From Clostridiales bacterium (GTDB lineage: Bacteria; Bacillota; Clostridia; Acetivibrionales; RGIG10202), in assembly GCA_017961515.1 (NCBI GenBank), contig JAGCXC010000046.1, positions 1 through 64,000 of the forward strand: a stretch of 64,000 bases of DNA. The letters run 5' to 3'. Under the pieces are notes generated by a model that saw only the letters and a program-made list of their open reading frames with translations, did no database searches and had not been told where the DNA came from. The translations under genes were made by a program, and so were the position numbers. Numbering within the stretch: position 1 is the stretch's first letter; every line of letters starts with the position of its first letter. This document shows positions 46,123 through 53,754 of the stretch, piece by piece.

Positions 46123-47859
46123 ATGCCATTTGACGCCGTAGTAACAAGAAGCGTAGTTAATGAATTAAATGAATTGTTAGTAGGCGGAAGGGTTGATAAA
46201 ACATATCAGCCCTTTTGCGATGAGATAATATTAAATATACGAAGCAAAGGTTATAATCATAAATTATTAGTGACTGTAAATCCAAGTTGTCCACGTATAC
46301 ATCTAACTAATATGCAAAAGGAGAATCCAATTAATGCACCAATGTTTAGTATGTTACTTAGAAAGCATCTTACAGGAGGAAGAGTGCTTAGTATTACATG
46401 TGATGATTTCGAGAGAATTGTTATGATTGAAGTTGAGTCTAGAACAGAGCTAGGTGATTTACTAAAAAAAAGGCTTGTAATAGAGATAATGGGTAAATAT
46501 AGTAATATTATATTGGTAAATCATGAGAATAAAATAATTGATAGTATAAAACATGTGGACAATGAGATGAGTGCAGTAAGGGAGATAATGCCGGCAAGAG
46601 AATATATTATGCCTCCAGTGCAAGATAAAATATCGCCATTTGATGTATCGGTTGATGAGTTATTTTACAAAGCTGATGTGGAGTTGGGAGAGTGTATACT
46701 AAGCACAATAAAAGGGTTTAGCCCGTATATCATAAAAAATATATGTAAGAGAGCAAGTGTGTCCTATAATGATGTTATAGGAGATTTGTCACAACAAGAT
46801 ATAGCAAAAGTTAAGGAAGAGTTGACAATGGTGATAGATAAGATACGTCGTAATGAATTTATAGGGTGTATTGTACATGGCGAAAAGGATGATTTTTATT
46901 GTATAGATTTTGGCGAAAAGAATGTAGAGATAATGCCGTCTGTAAATGAATGTATAGATAAATTTTATCAAGATAAGAGTATCCTTAGTGCAATAAATAG
47001 CGAAAAAGCGAACTTACTGCGCGTGGTTAACACCAACATTAGTAGATGTAATAAGAAGATGAATTTGCAGGAAAATAAGATAAGAGAGGCTAAGCGTGAT
47101 TATGATTCAAAGATTTATGGAGATCTCTTGGTATCCAATTTATATAGAATACCAGGTGATGCGGATTTTGTAGTTTTAGAGAATTTCTTTTCACCAGATA
47201 TGGAAAAGATACGTATCCCACTAGATCCGAAAATATCACCAAATGATAATGCGCAAAGGTATTTTAAACGATATCGAAAAGCTAAAAATACGATTAAGAT
47301 GCAAAAAGAGGAGTTGGATAAAACAAAAGATGAACTGGAATATTTAGAGGGTGTTTTGCATTCAATCGAGAATTGTAGTAATATGAATGATTTGGAAGAG
47401 GTGAAAGAGGAGCTACAAGAGGAAGGATATCAAACATCCAAATATTCAAAGTATAGCAAGAAGGTGGTAAATAGAGTGTCTTGTCCTAGGAAATTTGTTA
47501 CAAAAGATGGATTTATAATAATGGTGGGAAAGAATAACAAACAAAATGATGAATTAACGCTAAGATGGGCATCACCACATGATATGTGGCTACATATTAG
47601 AGGAGGGCAAGGGTCTCATGTTGTGATACGAACAGACAAAAAAGAAGTGCCAATGGATGTAATATATAAAGCTGCGTGTCTTGGTGCGTACTACAGTAAA
47701 GAGCGAGAGGCCCGAGTAGTAGAAGTGGATTATACTTTTGTCAAAAATGTACGAAAGTCCAAAAATGGGAAGCCAGGGAAAGTGATCTATTACAATAGTA
47801 AGACTATAAGTGTAACTCCTGGTATAGATGAAACACTAACATTTGACATAAAAAAATAA
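46123..47859 (+). CDS. rqcH: Ribosome quality control protein RqcH (NFACT family, Rqc2 homologue)
   Basis: RqcH binds stalled 50S subunits and adds C-terminal alanine tails to the nascent chain. The 578-residue product has the NFACT-N domain from the start (MPFDAVVTRSVVNELNELL, GGRVDKTYQP), helix-hairpin-helix and coiled-coil middle parts (about 280-435) and the C-terminal NFACT-R domain with HDMWLHIRGGQGSHVVIR and YTFVKNVRKSKNGKPGKVIYY. These proteins were formerly annotated as fibronectin-binding FbpA. Core-genome gene without evident link to the preceding locus; it marks its right end. Confidence 0.95.
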   Translation: MPFDAVVTRSVVNELNELLVGGRVDKTYQPFCDEIILNIRSKGYNHKLLVTVNPSCPRIHLTNMQKENPINAPMFSMLLRKHLTGGRVLSITCDDFERIVMIEVESRTELGDLLKKRLVIEIMGKYSNIILVNHENKIIDSIKHVDNEMSAVREIMPAREYIMPPVQDKISPFDVSVDELFYKADVELGECILSTIKGFSPYIIKNICKRASVSYNDVIGDLSQQDIAKVKEELTMVIDKIRRNEFIGCIVHGEKDDFYCIDFGEKNVEIMPSVNECIDKFYQDKSILSAINSEKANLLRVVNTNISRCNKKMNLQENKIREAKRDYDSKIYGDLLVSNLYRIPGDADFVVLENFFSPDMEKIRIPLDPKISPNDNAQRYFKRYRKAKNTIKMQKEELDKTKDELEYLEGVLHSIENCSNMNDLEEVKEELQEEGYQTSKYSKYSKKVVNRVSCPRKFVTKDGFIIMVGKNNKQNDELTLRWASPHDMWLHIRGGQGSHVVIRTDKKEVPMDVIYKAACLGAYYSKEREARVVEVDYTFVKNVRKSKNGKPGKVIYYNSKTISVTPGIDETLTFDIKK

Positions 47860-47890
47860 TTCTCCCAAATAATTTTTTTGAGAGAATTAT
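47850..47890 (-). terminator. Terminator between rqcH and the ankyrin-like gene
   Basis: A 9-bp stem ATAATTCTC/GAGAATTAT (47856-47864 with 47882-47890), extended at its base by A/T pairs. Read on the minus strand it is followed by TTTTTT and so suits the gene at 47900-49003. The loop itself holds a T7 run on the plus strand. Confidence 0.65.
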
Positions 47891-47899
47891 AAATAAATA

Positions 47900-49003
47900 T
47901 TATAAACTGGGTTTTATTTTAAATGAAGTCTTGTTTGGGATATGTCCCACCCGTGAAATCTCGAAGGTTTTCACGATAGATTCGGAATCTATTAGAGCAT
48001 ATATCCAAGCAAGGTTGTTGCTTTTACTGGGACTATTGTTAGAAAAAGAAAAAATTTTTATTTCATCTGAAATAAACTCATCTCTTTTTTTAGATGTAAC
48101 TTGTTCTAGTGCACAAAGCATATCGTCTAAACCAGCGCTTATGGCATTGACAAAGGCTTCGCTAATTATATTGGAATCTTTTATTTGTTTACCAATTTTT
48201 TTTACTAGAGTGATATTATTTTTTTTGGATGCTACTTTAAACATTTCTTCGTACAAGCGATATTTCTTTTTGTTAATATAAGCAAGACAAGTATCTACTA
48301 TGTCATTTGCATTATATTCGACAGCACAAAGAATAATATTTTCAAAATTAAAATTAGGTATTTTCTTACTAATGTTAGTAATTATATTTTGTGCGCTTTT
48401 GATATTTTGATTTTGAAGTGCAATTTTTGTTGCCGTTTCCCAAGTAGAAATTAATTTTGGATTAGGTTTTGGTAATTCTTTTTGTATACAGAAATCTATT
48501 GCGGCTGAATTTTTATACGAGGCAGCAGCAAGAATCCCTTTTGATGTTAGCGAAAAATTTATATCAGAACATTTTTGATATAAATGTGAAAACATATCTA
48601 TATCAAATTTTTTGGTTAAATGATAGCGACCTTCTAATATTATAGAAAATATGTTAGTATTTAAAATAAGTTTAGGTAAAGTAATTTTGTTGCACACATG
48701 ATCTAATAAATAAGTGCTGTTTAAAACAGTGACTATCGCGATTATCTGATTTAAGAAAGGTATATTATTAGATAAATCTAATTGTTGCTCACAAGATTTA
48801 CCCCAGAAGAAATCGAACATCTCGGTATTTTGTTTACGCAAGGATTTTTTAAGCGCTTCTGGTATAGCGTGATTATTTAGTAAGAATTGTTGTTTGTGTT
48901 CATTCCAGAAAGTAGGCAAATCCTGTATAACTTTATTAGTGAGTTTTTTTGATAATTCGAGAGCTTCTTTTTCATCCCGTGTTTTGGTTAGTTCTTTACT
49001 CAT
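47900..49003 (-). CDS. Degenerate ankyrin-like helical-repeat protein
   Basis: 367 aa, function unknown. ATG 49003 has a GGAG site. No signal peptide or membrane helix. The sequence is a chain of helix pairs of about 30-35 residues resembling ankyrin repeats without the canonical TPLH tips, for example GILAAASYKNSAAIDFCIQK, ILCAVEYNANDIVDTCLAYI, EMFKVASKKNNITLVKKIG and AFVNAISAGLDDMLCALE. The C-terminal 60 residues are Ser/Asn-rich. It is divergent from two true ankyrin genes, with about 220 bases between, so the three may form one accessory module. Confidence 0.75.
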   Translation of the reverse strand: MSKELTKTRDEKEALELSKKLTNKVIQDLPTFWNEHKQQFLLNNHAIPEALKKSLRKQNTEMFDFFWGKSCEQQLDLSNNIPFLNQIIAIVTVLNSTYLLDHVCNKITLPKLILNTNIFSIILEGRYHLTKKFDIDMFSHLYQKCSDINFSLTSKGILAAASYKNSAAIDFCIQKELPKPNPKLISTWETATKIALQNQNIKSAQNIITNISKKIPNFNFENIILCAVEYNANDIVDTCLAYINKKKYRLYEEMFKVASKKNNITLVKKIGKQIKDSNIISEAFVNAISAGLDDMLCALEQVTSKKRDEFISDEIKIFSFSNNSPSKSNNLAWIYALIDSESIVKTFEISRVGHIPNKTSFKIKPSL

Positions 49004-49107
49004 TGCATCTCCAACCCCCTTAATATACTTTCAGAAAAGAGAGCGACGTCTCCTTTATGAATAATTCGACATCTAAAACAAAAAATCCTTCTTTAATTTT
49101 GAAAAAA

Positions 49108-49129
49108 TATTTTACAAAAATGTAAAATA
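49108..49129. promoter_or_regulatory. Inverted repeat, candidate operator
   Basis: Perfect 9-4-9 repeat TATTTTACA-aaaa-TGTAAAATA, 5 bases upstream of the -35 of the ankyrin gene promoter and within the divergent gap. A repressor or activator could bind here; the protein is unknown. Confidence 0.5.
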
Positions 49130-49134
49130 AAGCG

Positions 49135-49164
49135 TTTACAAGTTATAAAGCAATGATATATAAT
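49135..49164 (+). promoter_or_regulatory. Promoter of the ankyrin gene pair
   Basis: TTTACA (49135-49140), 18-base spacer, TATAAT (49159-49164), 57 bases before the ATG. Confidence 0.65.
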
Positions 49165-49221
49165 ACAACAGGATTATGGTAAGAGTAAAAGTTGAAACTT
49201 AAAGGAGGAGCAAAATAAGCT

Positions 49222-51414
49222 ATGATCAAGAAAGCTGTTTATGGGTATAAAACGCGTTTGAAAGAATTAAAAAACTTCTTTTTAGAAGAAGCTGGTATAT
49301 TTGTGGCATGTGCTAACGGAGATATAAAGATGTTGGAGAAATTAATAAATAAGGAGATAGCATTAGGGAACAAGGATTGCGTAAATGCTGTCAATGAGTA
49401 TGGGGAATCTTTATTGGGCATAGCGTGTTTGCAAGGTTATGCGGATATAGTGGAGAAGTTATTAGATATGGGCGCAGATATAAATAAAGGAGATATTGTG
49501 AATGGGTGTACCCCATTGTATGTAGCGTGCATGTGTGGATATGCGGACATAGTAGAAAAGTTATTAAAAAGAGGGGCAGATCCTAATAAACAAAGTACCA
49601 AAGATGGATATACTCCACTGCAAGAGGCGTGCTTACGTGGTGAAACAAAGGTGGTGGAGAAATTATTAGAAGGAGGAGCAGATGTAAATAAAGCTAGTAG
49701 AATAGGGATTACGCCTATTTTTATAGTGGATTCAACTGGGAATATTGAGTTGATGAAAAAGTTATTATTGCATAAAGAAATAAAAATAGATGGGGAGGCT
49801 AAAAGTGCCAAAAATAAAATTAATGAAAGGGCACTAATTGCATGTAGTGAAGGCAATGTAAAAGAGCTAGAAGAGCTACTAGACGTAGTAGAAAGGGTGG
49901 AAAAAATAGGAAAAAATAGTTTAGGGAGATATTTTAGCAAATCAGATGAAGAGGCTAAGCAGTATCTTATAAATAGATTTGGTATTAAAAATACATTAGA
50001 GGCAATACCATATACTGAGAAAAATGAGGCTATTTACGTGATTGAGAATTTGTTGAATAAAAAGAATATACTTTGTATAGCAAAAGGAAGTTTAAGAAAA
50101 ATTTTAGAAGAGAGGATATTGAAAAAATTAATTATTGCGTGTAAAGAGTCTCGCGAAGATACAGTAAAGGAATTGTTAGATACGGGATTAGATATAGAAA
50201 AAGCTTTGTTACAAATAGATGTATTAGATGAAAATATAGAAAAAATATTAAAAAAAAAGCTATTGTCTGGGAAAGGACAAGCTGCGAAATGTTTAAAAAA
50301 TAAGAATAGAGAAAAATTATTATCTATGTGTGAAGCTGGGAATATTGAAGAAGTGGGTAAAATATTAGATATATTAGGGAAAATAGGAGCCAAAACGTTA
50401 GGAAGATGTTTTAGTGTAGCTAATATAGAAATTACAAAGTACTTAATAAATAGATTTAGCTTAAGTGAAACTGTTGAAGCTTTACAATATATCAAAAATG
50501 ATAAGTATGTAGTAGAGGAGTTGTTAAACAGAAATAATATACTGCATCAAATTAGAGGAACACTTGAAACCAAAATATCACAGAGATTGATTGATGCATG
50601 TAGGAAATCGGACAAGTATGCAGTAGAAAAATTATTGAGTACGGGGATAGATGTAACAAAGGATGCATCATACATGAAGGAAGCTACAGATATAAATATT
50701 ATAAATATGCTTAAGAATCATGGTGCAAAGGAAGAGAAAAAGAGAAGTGAAATAAATAAGAATTATCCTAAAAAGAAGGAAAAAAGTACACTAATTAAAT
50801 TAATTAGAAATGGATGTAAAGTAGAAGATGTAATAAAATTATTAGATAAAGGTGTTAGTGTAAATGAGGTTGATGATGAGAAAAAAATAAGTGCACTAAT
50901 GTATGCAATAAAAGATGGGAATGTAGCAATTGCAGGTGAATTAGTGAAAAGAAAAGCAAATCTTGATTGGAAAGATGCACAAGGTAAGAATGTGTTGATG
51001 TATGCATTAGAAAAGGGTAAGATAATGGCTTCTATAATAGATAGAGTAATAGATTGTGCTAATATGGATGTATTGGACAATCAGGGTAAGGACTTATTGA
51101 TGTATGCATGTCAGGGAGGATATATGAAGGCGGTAGAGACATTAGTGGAAAAGAAAAATGAGCTGGTATACAATGTAGATAATAGAGGATGGACAGCCGT
51201 AGGGATAGCGTTTGAAAGAGAAGATATAAAGATGACTGAATATCTTTTTTTGAAAGGGGCAACTAATCCTGGAGAAATAAAAGAGAAGAATAAATTTTAT
51301 AAATTGCTTGGGGAAGTTGATACAAGGGCAGAAAAGCCAAAGAAGACTAGACATAAAACATTGGTAGAAAAGGCCGAGAGTGCTGACAAAAAAAGCAAGA
51401 CAAGGTTAATGTAA
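49222..51414 (+). CDS. Ankyrin-repeat protein, tandem paralogue A
   Basis: 730 aa, no signal peptide. Residues about 25-200 contain five to six canonical ankyrin repeats (GESLLGIACLQGYADIVEKL, CTPLYVACMCGYADIVEKLL, YTPLQEACLRGETKVVEKLL). Residues about 201-500 contain two copies of a 140-residue non-canonical module (first from NERALIACSEGNVKELEELL, second from REKLLSMCEAGNIEEVGKIL), each with SLGR(Y)F/TLGRCF, YLINRF and LLxTGxD landmarks. About 540-690 are further ankyrin repeats (ISALMYAIKDGNVAIAGELV, KNVLMYALEKGK, KDLLMYACQGGYMKAVETLV, RGWTAVGIAFEREDIKMTEY). The tail is Lys-rich. Ankyrin arrays bind proteins; the partner is unknown. AGGAGG-like site (AAAGGAGGAG). Confidence 0.88.
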   Translation: MIKKAVYGYKTRLKELKNFFLEEAGIFVACANGDIKMLEKLINKEIALGNKDCVNAVNEYGESLLGIACLQGYADIVEKLLDMGADINKGDIVNGCTPLYVACMCGYADIVEKLLKRGADPNKQSTKDGYTPLQEACLRGETKVVEKLLEGGADVNKASRIGITPIFIVDSTGNIELMKKLLLHKEIKIDGEAKSAKNKINERALIACSEGNVKELEELLDVVERVEKIGKNSLGRYFSKSDEEAKQYLINRFGIKNTLEAIPYTEKNEAIYVIENLLNKKNILCIAKGSLRKILEERILKKLIIACKESREDTVKELLDTGLDIEKALLQIDVLDENIEKILKKKLLSGKGQAAKCLKNKNREKLLSMCEAGNIEEVGKILDILGKIGAKTLGRCFSVANIEITKYLINRFSLSETVEALQYIKNDKYVVEELLNRNNILHQIRGTLETKISQRLIDACRKSDKYAVEKLLSTGIDVTKDASYMKEATDINIINMLKNHGAKEEKKRSEINKNYPKKKEKSTLIKLIRNGCKVEDVIKLLDKGVSVNEVDDEKKISALMYAIKDGNVAIAGELVKRKANLDWKDAQGKNVLMYALEKGKIMASIIDRVIDCANMDVLDNQGKDLLMYACQGGYMKAVETLVEKKNELVYNVDNRGWTAVGIAFEREDIKMTEYLFLKGATNPGEIKEKNKFYKLLGEVDTRAEKPKKTRHKTLVEKAESADKKSKTRLM
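51090..51372 (+). repeat. Direct repeat copy 1: 3' end of ankyrin gene A
   Basis: About 280 bases that recur at 53349-53631 with only scattered differences, notably the stretch coding for the NRGWTAVGIAFERED to KNKFYKLLGEVDTR region. The upstream halves of the two genes are far less alike. Confidence 0.85.
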
Positions 51415-51473
51415 ACAGTAAAATTAAATTATGATTTTAAAGCAAAAGCGGAGAATACAGGGAGGACAATTTT

Positions 51474-53672
51474 ATGTTGTATATATGTTTTAGAATTATG
51501 AGATTTTTTTGTGTAAGTATGATACGTTTAAACGAATTTTATTCAAAAAAGAAGAATATTTTTGATAAATGTATAGATGGAGATGTGAAAACACTTGAAA
51601 AATTAATAGAGAAGGAAAAATTAGCAGGGAACGAGGATTGTGTGAACGAAGTCAATGAAAAAGGGAAAACTCCATTAATATTGGCTTGTTTACACGGGAA
51701 TATAGAGGTAGTAGATAAATTAATAGAATTAGGAGCAGACATAAATAGGATTGAAAGAGTAAATGGGTGGACACCATTGTATGCAGCATGTGTGTGCGGA
51801 CGAGTAGATATAGTAAAAAGATTATTAGAAAATGGAGCAAATGTAAATAAAGGTATTAACAATGGATTTACTCCACTACAAGTGGTATGTTGGCATAGAA
51901 AAGTAGAAATTGTGGATGTATTATTAGATGCTGGTGCAGATGTAAATAAAGCTAATTATGCAGGGAAAACAGCAATTTTTTTTGCGAATCAAGTAAGTAA
52001 TATAGAAGTTATAAAAAAGTTATTATCTTGTGAAGGAATAAAGAAAGATAAAGTTGCACAAGAAGCAAGGGATAAAATTAACAAAAGGGCGTTAGGTGCG
52101 TGCAAGAAAGGTAATGTGAATGAAGTAGAAGAGTTACTAGATATAATAGAAAAAGTAAAAGCAGTGGGAATAAAAAGTTTAGGAGAGTATTTTAATAAAT
52201 CAAGTAAAGGAGTTAAGAGATATCTTATTAAAAGATTTGGTCTTAAAAAGACAATAGAAGCATTAAAATATATGGATAGAGATGCTACTAGTTATGTAAT
52301 TGAAAAGTTATCAAACAAAAAGGAAGTAATTTGTGTGGCAAAAGGGGATATAAAAGATACTCTAGAAACGAAAATACTGGATAAATTAATTATTGCATGT
52401 GATGAAGCTGATGAGTTTGAAGTAAGAGAATTATTGGATACAGGGATAGATTCAAACAAGGTTTTATCATGCATACCAATATTAGAAAATGAAAATATAG
52501 AGAGAATATTAAAAGAAAGTATGATTGCTAGAAAGGATCAATTTGCAGTGAATTATTTTAAGAATAAGGATAGAGAAAAATTATTATCTGCGTGTGAAAA
52601 TAGTGACATTAATAAAGTAGGTAGAGTATTAGAAGGGATGGGAACGATAGGATCAAAAACGTTAGGAAAAAGCTTTAATGTAGCTAATAGAGAAATTACA
52701 AAGTACTTAATAGATAAAGTTAGTATTAAGGAAACGGTTGAAGCATTACAGTATGTTAACAATGATGAGTATATAATGGATGAATTAGTAAAAAGAAAAA
52801 ACATATTAAATCTAGTTGATGGAACACTAGAGAAAAAAATATCACAAAAATTAGTAAAAGCATGTGCACAGTCGGATAAGGATAAAGTGGTACAATTATT
52901 GGATACTGGAATAGATGTAACAAAGGATGAAACATACATGCAGGTATCTTTAGATAAAGAGATTAGAAAGATATTGAGAGAGCACGGAGCCAAGGAAGTA
53001 GAGATAAGGGTAGAAATAAAGAGGAATGAACCTAGAAAGGTAGAAAAGTACACAATGCTAAAATTGATTGTTAGTGGAGATGCATCAGATAAAGTAATGA
53101 AGATGCTAGACAAGGGGGCTTATGTTGATGAAGTGGACAAGAAAAGAAGATGTGCGTTGATGTACGCAATAAGGAAAGGGAATGTTGAGATTGCAAGAAA
53201 GTTAGTGGGGAGAGGAGCAAATGTAGAGTTAAAGGATGTAGAGGATAAGAGTGTTTTGATGTATGCATTAGAGCAGGGAGATAGAATGGCTTTTATAATA
53301 GATGATATGATAAATAGTGTGGATACAGATATGGTTGATAAAGACGGCAAAGATTTATTGATGTACGCATGCCAGGGAGGATACATGAAAGCGGTAGAGA
53401 CGCTATTAAAAAGAAAGAATGAGCTGGTGTACAATGTGGATAATAGAGGATGGACAGCCGTGGGGATAGCGTTTGAAAGAGAAGATATAAATATGACTAA
53501 ATATCTTTTTTCGAAAGGGGCAACTAATCCTGGAGAAATAAAAGAGAAGAATAAATTTTATAAGTTACTTGGGGAAGTTGATACAAGGGAAGAAAAACAA
53601 AAGAAGACTAGACATAAAATTTTGGTAGAAAAGAGTGAACGTACTAGTAAAAAAGGTAAGACGAAGTTGTAA
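51474..53672 (+). CDS. Ankyrin-repeat protein, tandem paralogue B
   Basis: 732 aa, same architecture as the gene 59 bases upstream: N-terminal ankyrin repeats (KTPLILACLHGNIEVVDKLI, WTPLYAACVCGRVDIVKRLL, FTPLQVVCWHRKVEIVDVLL), two copies of the 140-residue module (from about 203 and 366) and C-terminal repeats. It differs in the first 20 residues, which are hydrophobic (MLYICFRIMRFFCVS) and could be a short membrane anchor or signal; ATG 51474 follows GGGAGG. If translation began at the later Met 16 this feature would disappear. The last 95 codons are almost identical to paralogue A. Confidence 0.88.
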   Translation: MLYICFRIMRFFCVSMIRLNEFYSKKKNIFDKCIDGDVKTLEKLIEKEKLAGNEDCVNEVNEKGKTPLILACLHGNIEVVDKLIELGADINRIERVNGWTPLYAACVCGRVDIVKRLLENGANVNKGINNGFTPLQVVCWHRKVEIVDVLLDAGADVNKANYAGKTAIFFANQVSNIEVIKKLLSCEGIKKDKVAQEARDKINKRALGACKKGNVNEVEELLDIIEKVKAVGIKSLGEYFNKSSKGVKRYLIKRFGLKKTIEALKYMDRDATSYVIEKLSNKKEVICVAKGDIKDTLETKILDKLIIACDEADEFEVRELLDTGIDSNKVLSCIPILENENIERILKESMIARKDQFAVNYFKNKDREKLLSACENSDINKVGRVLEGMGTIGSKTLGKSFNVANREITKYLIDKVSIKETVEALQYVNNDEYIMDELVKRKNILNLVDGTLEKKISQKLVKACAQSDKDKVVQLLDTGIDVTKDETYMQVSLDKEIRKILREHGAKEVEIRVEIKRNEPRKVEKYTMLKLIVSGDASDKVMKMLDKGAYVDEVDKKRRCALMYAIRKGNVEIARKLVGRGANVELKDVEDKSVLMYALEQGDRMAFIIDDMINSVDTDMVDKDGKDLLMYACQGGYMKAVETLLKRKNELVYNVDNRGWTAVGIAFEREDINMTKYLFSKGATNPGEIKEKNKFYKLLGEVDTREEKQKKTRHKILVEKSERTSKKGKTKL
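53349..53631 (+). repeat. Direct repeat copy 2: 3' end of ankyrin gene B
   Basis: Partner of the repeat at 51090-51372. The high identity of this block against the more diverged 5' parts points to gene conversion or purifying selection on the C-terminus. Confidence 0.85.
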
Positions 53673-53682
53673 AAAATGTTTT

Positions 53683-53711
53683 TGTAAAATTGATGAAAAT
53701 GTGCTATACTT
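53683..53711 (+). promoter_or_regulatory. Promoter of alaS
   Basis: TTGTAA (53683-53688), 17-base spacer, extended -10 TGC-TATACT (hexamer 53706-53711), 43 bases before the ATG. No T-box motif is present in the short leader. Confidence 0.65.
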
Positions 53712-53754
53712 AAAATTCAAGACGAAAGTAAAAGAAGTGGAGATGAATTTATAG

